From NCBI GenBank assembly GCA_934182605.1, contig CAKPRQ010000003.1:1-64000 (forward strand): a DNA stretch of 64,000 nt. The letters run 5' to 3'. Numbering within the stretch: position 1 is the stretch's first letter; every line of letters starts with the position of its first letter. Origin of the DNA: an uncultured Clostridia bacterium (GTDB lineage: Bacteria; Bacillota; Clostridia; TANB77; CAG-508). This document shows, piece by piece, positions 44,727 to 54,185 of the stretch. The notes under the pieces are model-generated. The model did no database searches and was not told where the DNA came from. It was given only the letters and a program-made list of their open reading frames with translations. Both the position numbers and the translations under genes were made by a program.

Positions 44727-46013
44727 TTACTCTATTACCTTTTGAGCTTTTACTTTTAAGATTTTATTATCTTTTATTTTTTCAATTGTATAAATTACAT
44801 TTTCAATTTTAACAGTTGCTTTTTCTTTTTCCTTAGGTATTCTTCCTAAATATTCTAAAAGATGTCCTGATAACGTATCTGCATATTCTTCTATTATATC
44901 TACATCTAATATTTTTTCAACTTCATAAAGATTTAAATCACCTTTTAACATAAAAGTATTGTCATCAATTTTTTCATACTTTTTCTCTACATTATCATAC
45001 TCATCATAAATATCGCCAACTAGTTCTTCTAAGATGTCTTCCATTGTAATAAGGCCTGCTGTTCCTCCATATTCGTCTATTACTATTGCCATTTGATTTT
45101 TACTTTTTTGCATTTCCTTAAATAATTCGTCCAATTTTTTTGTCTCTGGTACTGTATATGCCTCTCTACATATATTCTTTATTTTAGTATTTTTATTTTT
45201 ACCTGAAAATAATAAATCTCTTATTGAAATTATACCTATAATACTGTCGATATCTTCCTCATATACTGGTATTCTGCTATTTATACAATCTTCTGATAAT
45301 TCTTGTATTGCTTCATTTATAGATAAGTCTCCATCTATTGCTCGTATTTCTGTTCTGTGTACCATAATCTCAGAAACAGTTTTATCATTAAATTCAAATA
45401 CATTATTTATAAGTTCCTTTTCACTATCTTCTATAACTCCTTTCTGTTGCCCAACATCTACCATCATTCTAATTTCTTCCTCAGTTACAGTCTCTTCATC
45501 TTCCTGATTTACTCCAAATATTTTAGATATAGAATTTGTTGAAAAAGTTAATAATTTTACAAAAGGTCTAGTTACTTTTGAAATAAAACTTATAACTCCA
45601 ATAGTAGCATATGCTATTTTCTCTGAATTTTTCATTGCCAGTCTCTTAGGAACAAGTTCTCCAAACACCAATGTAAAATATGAAAGAATTATTGTAATTA
45701 ATACTACGGCAATTACTTTCCAAACTTCCACACTTAAATACGGTAACCACGAATTTAATAATGGTGCCAATTTATCTGCAAATGTTTCTGAAGCAAATGC
45801 ACTAGATAGGAATCCTGCAAGTGTAATTCCTATTTGAATTGTAGCTAAGAACTCACTTGGATTTTTTAACATCTTTCGTATTTTTATAGCCTTTTTACTA
45901 CCTTCTTTTGCCTCTTTTTCTACTTTCAAATCATTTAATGATATAAATGCAATTTCTGAAGCTGCAAAAAATGCATTTATAAATATTAAGATTACTAAAA
46001 AAATTATTTCCAT
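44727..46013 (-). CDS. CNNM/CorC-type membrane protein (DUF21, CBS pair, CorC_HlyC)
   Basis: 428 residues. An N-terminal DUF21 membrane domain (about 1-190: INAFFAASEIAFISLN, FLATIQIGITLAGFLSSAFA) is followed by two CBS domains (about 205-325) and a C-terminal CorC/HlyC domain (DEYGGTAGLITMEDILEELV). The family is annotated as hemolysin-like, but the better-supported role is Mg2+ efflux or homeostasis. The start overlaps the stop of the pseudouridine synthase gene. Confidence 0.92.
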   Translation of the reverse strand: MEIIFLVILIFINAFFAASEIAFISLNDLKVEKEAKEGSKKAIKIRKMLKNPSEFLATIQIGITLAGFLSSAFASETFADKLAPLLNSWLPYLSVEVWKVIAVVLITIILSYFTLVFGELVPKRLAMKNSEKIAYATIGVISFISKVTRPFVKLLTFSTNSISKIFGVNQEDEETVTEEEIRMMVDVGQQKGVIEDSEKELINNVFEFNDKTVSEIMVHRTEIRAIDGDLSINEAIQELSEDCINSRIPVYEEDIDSIIGIISIRDLLFSGKNKNTKIKNICREAYTVPETKKLDELFKEMQKSKNQMAIVIDEYGGTAGLITMEDILEELVGDIYDEYDNVEKKYEKIDDNTFMLKGDLNLYEVEKILDVDIIEEYADTLSGHLLEYLGRIPKEKEKATVKIENVIYTIEKIKDNKILKVKAQKVIE

Positions 46014-46915
46014 TATAGATAAAACTCTCCTTCATTTTTAATTAATCTTTCCATATCTCTTGGTACTCTCGCTTCAAAGTACATTTTTTCTTTTAATATA
46101 GGATGTATAAATTCTACTTTCCAACTATGTAAAGCTTGCCTCTCTATCAAATCTGATTTTTGGCCATACAAAAAATCTCCTATTAATGGATGGCCGATAT
46201 ATTTCATATGCACTCTTATTTGATGTGTTCTGCCTGTTTCTAATCTTAACTTTACTACAGTTGCTTTTAAATTTTCACTTTCAATTGTTTTTAAGACTTC
46301 ATAATTAGTTTTAGCATATACCCCCTCATCCGAAATACATCTTTCTAATATACTATTTTCTTTTCTAGCAATATTACCAATTATTTCACCTTTATTTTCT
46401 TTTAAAACCCCTTCCACAATTGCAATATATTCCTTTTTAAATATATTACTTTTCATTTGCTTTATTAACTCTTCTTGAACATATTGGTTTTTAGCAAAAA
46501 CAATAACCCCAGATGTTTCTTTATCTAATCTACTAACAGGTCTTATTTTTCTTTTTAAATTTATAGAATCATAATAATATTTTATTCCATTAGAAAGTGT
46601 ATTTTCATACTTTAAACAAGTAGGATGTGTTTCTATTTTAGCTGGTTTATCCAAAACTAACAAATAATCATCTTCATAAATAATATCTAAATTCATTTTA
46701 GTTGGAAATATATTATCACATTCTTCAATAAAATTAAAATCTATTTGTACAACATCATTATTTTTTAATGCATAATTTACAAAACAAGGATTATCATTTA
46801 CAAAAATTCTATTTTCTTTTTTTAATTTTGTAATAAGTCTTTTTGAAAATTTAAATTCTTTAATTAAAACGTCTTTTACTGTATTGTATTTACTATCTTT
46901 TACTTCATACTTCAT
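46013..46915 (-). CDS. RluA-family pseudouridine synthase
   Basis: About 300 residues from ATG 46915 (MKYEVKDSKYNT). The S4 RNA-binding domain comes first (VLIKEFKFSKRLITKLKK), then the catalytic Asp in RPVSRLDKETSGVIVFAKN and HQIRVHMKYIGHPLIGDFLY. It converts specific uridines of rRNA or tRNA to pseudouridine. The start is not certain: a TTG at 46945 lies close to AAAGGA, while the ATG lacks a good site. It is in an operon with the CorC-type gene downstream. Confidence 0.9.
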   Translation of the reverse strand: MKYEVKDSKYNTVKDVLIKEFKFSKRLITKLKKENRIFVNDNPCFVNYALKNNDVVQIDFNFIEECDNIFPTKMNLDIIYEDDYLLVLDKPAKIETHPTCLKYENTLSNGIKYYYDSINLKRKIRPVSRLDKETSGVIVFAKNQYVQEELIKQMKSNIFKKEYIAIVEGVLKENKGEIIGNIARKENSILERCISDEGVYAKTNYEVLKTIESENLKATVVKLRLETGRTHQIRVHMKYIGHPLIGDFLYGQKSDLIERQALHSWKVEFIHPILKEKMYFEARVPRDMERLIKNEGEFYL

Positions 46916-47006
46916 GCTCTTATTTAAAAAAATCAATCCTTTCAAAATTTAAAATAAAAAAACTCTTTTAATTTGTAAAATAGCTATATATCAAGAATAT
47001 TAAAAA

Positions 47007-47675
47007 CTATAACATTAATTTTGCTCTCAAGAACTTAATCTTAATACCTTCATCTGAGAACATTTTTTCATGTTCTGTAACAATATTTTCTTTTAAAATT
47101 TCGCTATTATAATTATGCAAATCATAAGTTTTTTCTAATATTTTAAAACCTGTTTCGTTAAAATATTCTATAGATTCTTGGAAAAGTTCGTCATCATCTG
47201 TCTTAAAAAATATTTCTGCATTTGGTGCCAAAAATTTCTTATATTGTTCCAATTGTCTTGGATGTGTTAATCTTCTCTTTTTATGTTTTCCTCTTGGCCA
47301 CGGATTACAGAAATTAATATAAATTCTTTCTACTTTATCTTTTTCGTCAAATATTTGAAAAATCCTTTCTATATTATATAAAACTATACATATATTATTT
47401 ATTTTCTGATTATGTTCTAAATACTCTTTTTCTATCTTTCTTTTTGCGATTCCTAACATTGCCTTTGCTTCATCTATACAAATCAAATTTTTATCTAAAT
47501 GTTGGATTCCGAATTTTGATCCAAATCCACCCTTTCCACAGCCTAGTTCTAAATATATTGGATTTTCATTTTTAAATATATTCTTCCAATTACCTATATG
47601 TTCTTCTGGATTTTTTATTAAGAATTCACATTTTTCTAATTCTTCATCTACCCATTTCTTTTTTCTTATTCTCAT
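47007..47675 (-). CDS. trmB: tRNA (guanine-N7-)-methyltransferase
   Basis: 222 residues. The SAM site is YLELGCGKGGFGSKFG; IYINFCNPWPRGKHKKRRLT (the usual NFPDPWPK..H.KRR region) and FFKTDDDELFQESIEYF follow. It makes m7G46 in tRNAs. FCNPWPRG departs slightly from the common F-x-DPWPK, but the catalytic surroundings are kept. Start ATG 47675 has no strong ribosome binding site. Confidence 0.93.
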   Translation of the reverse strand: MRIRKKKWVDEELEKCEFLIKNPEEHIGNWKNIFKNENPIYLELGCGKGGFGSKFGIQHLDKNLICIDEAKAMLGIAKRKIEKEYLEHNQKINNICIVLYNIERIFQIFDEKDKVERIYINFCNPWPRGKHKKRRLTHPRQLEQYKKFLAPNAEIFFKTDDDELFQESIEYFNETGFKILEKTYDLHNYNSEILKENIVTEHEKMFSDEGIKIKFLRAKLML

Positions 47676-47707
47676 AATATTGATACTCCAAATTTTTATT
47701 ACTTTAA

Positions 47708-47896
47708 TTAGTTTTTAAAAAAATATATTAAAAGAGCTCCACCTATACAAAATAATGTTCCAATTATTTTTAGCCCTAAAGTTCCTTCGTTTTGGTCTCC
47801 TAGTCCATTAAAAAATTTTCTATTAATTCTTCTTGAATCGTATATCCAAATTACTCCACATATTACTAAAATTAATCCTAAAATTTTTAATACCAT
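47708..47896 (-). CDS. Small two-helix membrane protein
   Basis: 62 residues: helix 1 at about 2-19, a short loop with YDSRRINRKFFNGLGDQ, then helix 2 at about 42-60. It resembles small integral proteins seen beside U32 peptidase genes in Clostridia, but I cannot name it. It lies 15 bp downstream of the U32 gene and is likely co-transcribed. Confidence 0.7.
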   Translation of the reverse strand: MVLKILGLILVICGVIWIYDSRRINRKFFNGLGDQNEGTLGLKIIGTLFCIGGALLIYFFKN

Positions 47897-47911
47897 ACTT
47901 TTACTCCTATA

Positions 47912-49147
47912 TTATTTTACTCTTCTTAAAATATATCCTTCTTCTACTTTTATAGGTAATTTTATTTTTACCTTTTGTTCTGCTTTTCCTGGATTTATAG
48001 TTTCTATTTCTTCATCTGTTTCTATATCCCATAAATTTTCAATTTCGAAATTTACTGTTTCTATTTGATTTGGTACTATAATTTCTATTTTGTCTCCTAT
48101 GTTTAATTTATTCTTTATTTCTAATACTACTTTATTATCGTCTAAAATTTCAACAACTTTTCCGGCATATTCATAATTTTCATTATATTGCCTTCCTTGA
48201 TATTCTTGGAAATCTTTATTATTTCTATCATTAAAATAAAATGTAGTTAATCCTCTTGTTTTTGTTTTATTTAATTCATTTAAATATTTATTAAAATCAT
48301 ATTCGCTCGGATTATTTATATAATTATCAATAGCTGAACGATATGCATTTACTACTGTTGCAAGGTAATATTCTGTTTTTAATCTACCTTCTATTTTTAA
48401 AGAATCTATTCCCATTTCTACTATTTCTGGTATTTCTTTTATTAGACATAAATCTTTAGAAGACATAATATAAGTTCCGTTTTCATCATCTTCTAATTTC
48501 ATTAAAGAACCTTCGTTATTTTTATCTTCTAAATAAATATTATATTCCCATCTACAACATTGTGCACAATCTCCTAAATTTGCACTTCTTCCTGTTAAAA
48601 AATCACTTAAAAAACATCTACCTGAATATCCAAAACAAATAGCTCCATGTACAAAAGCTTCAATTTCTAAATCTCCAGGTTTATTTTTTATAATCTCTTT
48701 AATTTGTTCTTTATTTAATTCACGTGCTAATATTATTCTTTTAGCTCCATTTTTATACCAAAAATTTGCATTATGAAAACTCGTTACATTTGCTTGTGTA
48801 CTAATATGTATATCTACATCTTTTGCATATTCCTTTAAAACTTCTACAACTCCACCATCTGCAACTATAATTCCATCTACCTTTAATTCATTTAATATTT
48901 TAGCTAAATTAATTATTTCATCATACTTTTCATCCCACGCAAATATGTTTAAAGCTACATATATTTTTTTACCTTTACTATGTACATAATTTATAGTTTT
49001 TACTAATTCATCATCACTCATATTAGTTCTTGTTCTTAAAGACAAACTAGATGTGCCACAATAAACTGCATCTGCTCCATATAAAATTGCAGTTTTTGCT
49101 TTTTCAAAAGAACCTGCTGGTGCTAATATTTCTGGTTTTATTTTCAT
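47912..49147 (-). CDS. U32 family protein, tRNA hydroxylation (TrhP) type
   Basis: 411 residues. EILAPAGSFEKAKTAILYGA, VYCGTSSLSLRTRTNMSDDE and the U32 signature EAFVHGAICFGYSGRCFLSD are followed by the cysteine pair CAQCCRWEY. The family was called peptidase U32. Members such as TrhP make 5-hydroxyuridine at tRNA position 34, and others (RlhA) hydroxylate 23S rRNA. Size and motifs match the TrhP/YrrO group better than proteases. Start ATG 49147 follows AAAGGAA. Confidence 0.88.
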   Translation of the reverse strand: MKIKPEILAPAGSFEKAKTAILYGADAVYCGTSSLSLRTRTNMSDDELVKTINYVHSKGKKIYVALNIFAWDEKYDEIINLAKILNELKVDGIIVADGGVVEVLKEYAKDVDIHISTQANVTSFHNANFWYKNGAKRIILARELNKEQIKEIIKNKPGDLEIEAFVHGAICFGYSGRCFLSDFLTGRSANLGDCAQCCRWEYNIYLEDKNNEGSLMKLEDDENGTYIMSSKDLCLIKEIPEIVEMGIDSLKIEGRLKTEYYLATVVNAYRSAIDNYINNPSEYDFNKYLNELNKTKTRGLTTFYFNDRNNKDFQEYQGRQYNENYEYAGKVVEILDDNKVVLEIKNKLNIGDKIEIIVPNQIETVNFEIENLWDIETDEEIETINPGKAEQKVKIKLPIKVEEGYILRRVK

Positions 49148-49194
49148 ATTTAAAATTCCTTTCCTTGCTTTATTATAGTTCTTAAATATAAAAT

Positions 49195-49905
49195 TTATAT
49201 TTCTAATTTTAATTTAAAGTACAAATCTGCTACTATTTTAAATTCCTTTATTGCTTCTAAGGGAATTTCAAAAGAGTATAATTTTTTAGGATTTGAACAT
49301 ATTGAATATTGTATAGCATTTTTAGTAACTTCTAATATATTCATTCCACCTTTATCTTGTTTACTGCATTCAGAACATTTAAAACCATTATTTTTAAAAC
49401 TAAAGAAATTTAATTTTTCTGTTTTACCACATTCAACACATTTTATAATATTAGGTGCTAATCCTAATATTGCTAATAATCTCATTTTGAATGTTGAAAT
49501 CACTAAATCCATATTTTTCTCTTTTTCTGATATTACATATAACGTATTTAAATATAACTGGAGTATTTTATAATTATCTTCATTTTCTGTTGTTACTTTT
49601 TGTATCATTTTAGTAATTTCTGATACTTTTTCTAATTTTTCTAAATCTATACGTATATTATAAAATACTTCAATTATATCACAAGAATTTATTAAATAAA
49701 TATCACTTGTTGGATTTTTATATAATATGTATTCTCCAAAACATAGGAATTGAGTTGAAGCTAACAAAGTACTTTTAGTTTTTCTTGCACCTTTTGCAGA
49801 ACAACTTATTTTTCCTAAGTTTGGAGTTAACATTACTAAAATTTTATCATAATCATTTACAAAATTCTCTGCAATTATTATCCCTTTCGTTTTTATTATT
49901 CCCAT
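49195..49905 (-). CDS. recO: DNA repair protein RecO
   Basis: 236 residues. An OB-fold N-terminus (IKTKGIIIAENFVNDYDKIL, GKISCSAKGARKTKS) is followed by a helical domain and four zinc-ligand cysteines (CVECGK and CSECSK, about 154-180). RecO loads RecA on SSB-coated gaps with RecR. The gene starts inside the yqzL gene (53-bp overlap), the usual yqzL-recO arrangement downstream of era. Confidence 0.93.
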   Translation of the reverse strand: MGIIKTKGIIIAENFVNDYDKILVMLTPNLGKISCSAKGARKTKSTLLASTQFLCFGEYILYKNPTSDIYLINSCDIIEVFYNIRIDLEKLEKVSEITKMIQKVTTENEDNYKILQLYLNTLYVISEKEKNMDLVISTFKMRLLAILGLAPNIIKCVECGKTEKLNFFSFKNNGFKCSECSKQDKGGMNILEVTKNAIQYSICSNPKKLYSFEIPLEAIKEFKIVADLYFKLKLEI

Positions 49906-50020
49906 ATTCTTTATGCTCCACTTCTAATTGTTTTTCTACATCCATTACTTTTGAAAATTCTATATAGGTATTTATGTCTCCCGTATTTTTAAAGGTATTC
50001 CAAGCTAATTGCTTTAACAT
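49853..50020 (-). CDS. yqzL: YqzL-like small protein overlapping recO
   Basis: 55 residues: MLKQLAWNTFKNTGDINTYI followed by an acidic/basic tail. The N-terminal pattern 'W..F..TG....Y' is that of YqzL, a tiny conserved protein always found between era and recO. It has its own site, GGGAG, and its 3' end overlaps recO by 53 bp. The function is unknown. The tail beyond residue 30 is longer than in Bacillus. Confidence 0.8.
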   Translation of the reverse strand: MLKQLAWNTFKNTGDINTYIEFSKVMDVEKQLEVEHKEYGNNKNERDNNCREFCK

Positions 50021-50101
50021 TAAAACCACTCTCCCAAATTCATTTCTTAATTTTATCCTTTACAATTTTTCTTAAAAAATGCTAGCACATTTTGGAAAAT
50101 T

Positions 50102-51007
50102 TTATTGTAACTTAAACTTTTTCACAAAATTATCTTTATTTAACCAATCTTCACGTACTTTAACCCAAACAGATAAATTTACTTTACATTGTAACATTTT
50201 CTCCATTTCTATCCTTGAGGAAGTAGCTATTCTTTTTAACATAGCACCTTTTTTTCCTATAATAATTCCTTTATGAGATTCTCTTAAGCAATATATATTT
50301 GCTTCTATATTGTATATATCTTCGCCTTTATTAGTTTTGCTAAATTCCATTTTTTCAACTTCTACATAAATACCGTGTGGTACTTCTTCGTTTAATAATC
50401 TTAAAGCTTTTTCTCTAATTATTTCTTCAACTAATTGTCTACTTGTTTGGTCTGTGTATTCATCTTCATCATAAAGTTTAGGTCCATATGGTAAATATTT
50501 TTCAATTTCTGTAAAAATAACATCTAAATTTTTCTTATCTAATGCTGATATTGGAATTATAGCTTTAAAATCATATACATTTCTATACATCTCTATAACT
50601 TTTAATAAGGATTCTTTTTCTACTAAATCAATCTTATTTAAAAGCAAAATTACAGGAACTTTTCTTTCTTTTAATTTTTCAATAATTATTTTATCGCCTT
50701 TTGAAATCTCTGTATTATTTGTGCTATCTACTAAAAATAAAATAACATCTACATCTTCACTTGATTTATATGCTGTTTCTATCATTGTTGTGCCTAATTT
50801 ACTTTTAGGTTTATGAATTCCTGGGGTATCTATAAATATAATTTGCGAATTTTCCCTTGTTACTATGGCTCTTATAGCTGTTCTTGTAGTTTGACATTTA
50901 TTTACTACAGCAGCAACTTTTTCTCCTACTAAAGCATTTATTAAAGTAGATTTTCCCACATTAGTTTTTCCTATTATAGATACAAATCCCGATTTGAAAT
51001 TTTCCAA
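50102..51007 (-). CDS. era: GTPase Era
   Basis: 301 residues. G1 is GKTNVGKST, G3 is DTPGIHKPKS, G4 is NKID, G5 is ISA. The C-terminal KH domain includes GIIIGKKGAMLKRI. Era binds the 3' end of 16S rRNA and helps 30S maturation. It is followed by yqzL-recO in the conserved order. ybeY, a usual neighbour, is 1.4 kb upstream. Confidence 0.96.
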   Translation of the reverse strand: MENFKSGFVSIIGKTNVGKSTLINALVGEKVAAVVNKCQTTRTAIRAIVTRENSQIIFIDTPGIHKPKSKLGTTMIETAYKSSEDVDVILFLVDSTNNTEISKGDKIIIEKLKERKVPVILLLNKIDLVEKESLLKVIEMYRNVYDFKAIIPISALDKKNLDVIFTEIEKYLPYGPKLYDEDEYTDQTSRQLVEEIIREKALRLLNEEVPHGIYVEVEKMEFSKTNKGEDIYNIEANIYCLRESHKGIIIGKKGAMLKRIATSSRIEMEKMLQCKVNLSVWVKVREDWLNKDNFVKKFKLQ

Positions 51008-51083
51008 AACATACCTCCATTATATCACTTATATTTTAATAAATTTGTAGAATTTTGGTTTTAATTTATAAATTATTATTTTT

Positions 51084-52211
51084 TTATTCTACTGTTGTAT
51101 TTCCATTACTCTCCACAACTTCTTCACCTGGTTCTATTGTAACATCGGCATTTAATGGACATATTCCTATATATGTATTTCCATCATTTACTTCTATTTC
51201 ATTACCTTCTAAATCTTCATATACAGTTTTTGAAGCTCTACTATCTTTTGTACAAGTTATTTCTATAGCTTTACCATTTGTTATATAATATCCTTTTTTA
51301 GTTCCTATATTTGATAATCCTTGTCTTCCTTTATTTTCTGGATCATTTAAAGTATAGTTTTCTATAAATGTTATTATTATATTTTTAAAAGTAATATCTT
51401 CTCCACTTACCCAATCAGTTTGTTTCTTATCATTTGCATATTTTACATATCTCTTACTTTCAGCATCATATGTGAAACTTACATCTTCAGATTGTGAAAA
51501 TGGTATATATACTTCTTCTGCTAATATTTCACTTTCTAAATCAAATTCTTCTGCATCATATTTTAATACACTTTCGTCATCTGATGTTACTCTATAATCT
51601 TTTCTTTTAGCTATATCTATTATAGAATCTGTTGATACTATTACATTATGAGGTGAATATTTTTTACTTGTTCTTGTAAATTCAGTATTACTATAATATA
51701 TTCCTTCTATATCATCTACATCTAATTCTTTTATATCACTACCTGCTTGTGGACTTTGTCCAAAATGAACATATATTGCATCATTTTCTAAAGCATAATC
51801 TAAGAAGTAATGTCTTGCACTTCTTACAGGTCCTATTTGATCTATATCTTGTCCTTTAAATATAGGCATTAATCTAGTGTAACCGCCTTCTACTATAATT
51901 TCATATACAACATATGCATCATTTATAGCTACTTGAGGTCTAGCGTCATCGTGATTATCTATCATAACTGCTATTGGTCTATCTGTTCCTTTATATATTT
52001 GTACTTCTTTTTCTTCTATTGGCACTTGTATAACTTTATTTTCTAAAGAATTTTCATATGAATTAGTATTTGCTACTTCTTTATTTGTATTATCCTCAAT
52101 ATACTTAATATATAGTACTGTACCCGCTACTATTATTGCTATTAAAAGTATAATTATAAATATTTTTTTCACTGCACCATTTTTGGATTTATTATTTTTC
52201 ATAATCTTCAC
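51084..52211 (-). CDS. DUF3048 (YerB-type) lipoprotein-like protein
   Basis: 375 residues. An N-terminal helix (about 14-33) is followed by PIAVMIDNHDDARPQVAI, VVYEIIVEGGYTRLMPIF and IGPVRSARHYFLDYALE, the DUF3048 signature, then a second domain (about 250-365). In Bacillus YerB is a membrane-attached protein of unclear function near the pcrA-ligA genes. The C-terminus ends in Glu/Asn-rich sequence. A family A MITE lies directly upstream. Confidence 0.9.
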   Translation of the reverse strand: MKIMKNNKSKNGAVKKIFIIILLIAIIVAGTVLYIKYIEDNTNKEVANTNSYENSLENKVIQVPIEEKEVQIYKGTDRPIAVMIDNHDDARPQVAINDAYVVYEIIVEGGYTRLMPIFKGQDIDQIGPVRSARHYFLDYALENDAIYVHFGQSPQAGSDIKELDVDDIEGIYYSNTEFTRTSKKYSPHNVIVSTDSIIDIAKRKDYRVTSDDESVLKYDAEEFDLESEILAEEVYIPFSQSEDVSFTYDAESKRYVKYANDKKQTDWVSGEDITFKNIIITFIENYTLNDPENKGRQGLSNIGTKKGYYITNGKAIEITCTKDSRASKTVYEDLEGNEIEVNDGNTYIGICPLNADVTIEPGEEVVESNGNTTVE

Positions 52212-52246
52212 ACTCTTTCCATATTATATTATTACTATTAATTTTT

Positions 52247-52409
52247 AAATATAAATTTTTTGAGTAATCATATCAAAAAAATATTCGTATAATTTCTAAA
52301 TATTTTTTACGGCACCCTTCCAAGGAAAACTTGAACTCTTTCCGTAAAAAATCTTAAGAAATTCTCACTCTATTTTTTATGAATATGCTACTCGGCAAAA
52401 TTCATATTT
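52247..52409. repeat. MITE-like palindromic repeat, family A, copy 2
   Basis: About 160 bp between ybeY and the DUF3048 gene, opposite in orientation to 2805-2971. The two agree over most of their length, including the core TTTTTTACGG, CACCCTTCCAAGG and TTCCGTAAAAAAT. The arms pair with each other over about 60 bp with bulges. Ends are TAAATATAAATTTTT and AAAATTCATATTTTA. Confidence 0.8.
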
Positions 52410-52441
52410 TAAAAATTATTAATATTAAAGATATAATCAAA

Positions 52442-52918
52442 TTATATTTTAATATCTAATTCTCCTAGCACATTTTCTTCTTTTTCTCTCATCACTTTTT
52501 TATCTTCATCATTCATATGGTCATATCCCATCAAATGGTAAAAACCATGTACTACCATATATGATAATTCCCTCTTAAAACTATGTTCATATTCTACAGC
52601 TTGTCTTTTTACTTGTTCTATTGAAATTACTATATCTCCCAATGTATCTGGTAACGCTCCATCTTGTCTTTCATCTATTTCGTTTTTTTCAAACATTGGA
52701 AAAGATAAAACATCTGTCTCTTTATCTATGTTTCTATATTTTTTATTTATTTCTCTTATCTTTTCTGGCACTGTAAATATTATATTTATGTATAGATTTT
52801 TATTTTCAATTTTTTCGATTCCAAAACACTTACTTATTACCATTTGTGCTAATTCCATATATTCTAAATTTTCTTCTAATTCACAAAAATCTAATACTAC
52901 TTGAGGTATATCTTTCAT
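52442..52918 (-). CDS. ybeY: Endoribonuclease YbeY
   Basis: 158 residues. The zinc motif HGFYHLMGYDH supplies the three His of H-G-x3-H-x4-G-x-D-H, preceded by TDVLSFPMF and GDIVISIEQVKRQA. YbeY trims 16S rRNA 3' ends and takes part in ribosome quality control. In most Firmicutes phoH lies just upstream; here an unknown 408-residue gene takes that place, 17 bp away. Confidence 0.94.
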   Translation of the reverse strand: MKDIPQVVLDFCELEENLEYMELAQMVISKCFGIEKIENKNLYINIIFTVPEKIREINKKYRNIDKETDVLSFPMFEKNEIDERQDGALPDTLGDIVISIEQVKRQAVEYEHSFKRELSYMVVHGFYHLMGYDHMNDEDKKVMREKEENVLGELDIKI

Positions 52919-52934
52919 TTTTATATTATTCCTT

Positions 52935-54161
52935 TCAATTTTTAACTAAGATTTTTTTGACAAGTTGTCCATTACTAATTTTAAAAGTCTTGCAACTATT
53001 TTTCAAATTTTTCATAACTCCATAGTTTACTAATTTATTTTTGTGCAATCTTATTATATTTCTATAATCATGCATACTTTCATTAAGTTTTTTCAAATCA
53101 TATTTTAAGAATAAAATTTCTCTTTCTTTTAAAAATTCTTTTAAATCTTGTTTCTTTAAAACTGCTATTTTCTTATATTGATCCCAGAATTTCTTATACT
53201 CATCTTTCATATCAGGCTTTTCCCAATATACCTTCGTTGATAATAATCTTATGTTATATTCTTCTATAACGTCCATAAGTAATTGATATATTTTTTCACG
53301 TTTTTGTTCGTGAGTAACGCTTACTATTAAAGCTCTTAAATCTTTCATAAGTTTTATGTAACATTGTTCAGCAACTACTAAAGGCAAACTGTGAGTGAAA
53401 ATTTGTCTGCTTATTCCTAATAAAATCATCTGTTTTTCTATTATATCTCTTGCATCTAGTTTCCCCACATCAAAGCCTTCGTATCTATCGAAATCTTCTA
53501 ACACCTCCTTGCTCATAGAATTTTCATCTTTTTCTATTTTCAATTTTAGAATATTTTGCATATATTCTTCTATTGTATCAAATATATTATCGAATATTTT
53601 ATTACGGTCTAATTTATCTGTTAATGTATCTGCTAATTTAACTGCATTATTTTTTATAATTCCTTTATAAATAACATCCATTTTCTCAATGTACATATCT
53701 TGATAAATTTCTAAATTCTTTACTTTAGCTGTTGTTAATAAATTTTCATAATCTAACTCTAATAAATATTTTTGTTTTTTAAATTTATATAAATTAAAAT
53801 CCGTATCTTTTAAACTTATAACTGTATAATAATTAGCCAATGCTTCCTTTTCAAAATTAGTAGCTGTTCCATTTTTTACTTTCTTATATACAGAATCCAT
53901 AATGTGTTTATCTATAGCTTCTAAATAAAGAGAATATGCATCTTCATATTTCTTAAATAATGATTCCTTTTTGTTTATATCTTCATTATTTATATTTTCA
54001 ATATAATTATTAAATGCCTTTAATAACGCATTCCTCTTCATGTTTATTAACATTCCATTTATTCCTAGTCTTGTAGGAATTAAAAGTTTACTAATAGTTG
54101 TGGATATTTTTGAAAAAAATGTTTTGTTTGTATCTAATATTTTTAAACTTTTTTCTTGCAT
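52935..54161 (-). CDS. Helical protein of unknown function between yqfD and ybeY
   Basis: 408 residues, not recognised. Predominantly charged and helical (EKMDVIYKGIIKNNAVKLAD, DARDIIEKQMILLGISRQIF, YDLKKLNESMHDYRNIIRLH), without signal peptide or clear membrane segments. Weak coiled-coil character occurs around 160-230 and 330-380. It lies in a compact minus-strand run yqfC-yqfD-this-ybeY, where PhoH normally stands, and has no P-loop, so it is not a PhoH homolog. Start ATG 54161 follows AGGAGGA. A role in sporulation or rRNA processing is only suggested by position. Confidence 0.8.
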   Translation of the reverse strand: MQEKSLKILDTNKTFFSKISTTISKLLIPTRLGINGMLINMKRNALLKAFNNYIENINNEDINKKESLFKKYEDAYSLYLEAIDKHIMDSVYKKVKNGTATNFEKEALANYYTVISLKDTDFNLYKFKKQKYLLELDYENLLTTAKVKNLEIYQDMYIEKMDVIYKGIIKNNAVKLADTLTDKLDRNKIFDNIFDTIEEYMQNILKLKIEKDENSMSKEVLEDFDRYEGFDVGKLDARDIIEKQMILLGISRQIFTHSLPLVVAEQCYIKLMKDLRALIVSVTHEQKREKIYQLLMDVIEEYNIRLLSTKVYWEKPDMKDEYKKFWDQYKKIAVLKKQDLKEFLKEREILFLKYDLKKLNESMHDYRNIIRLHKNKLVNYGVMKNLKNSCKTFKISNGQLVKKILVKN

Positions 54162-54185
54162 AATTTTCCTCCTAAATTACATAGT

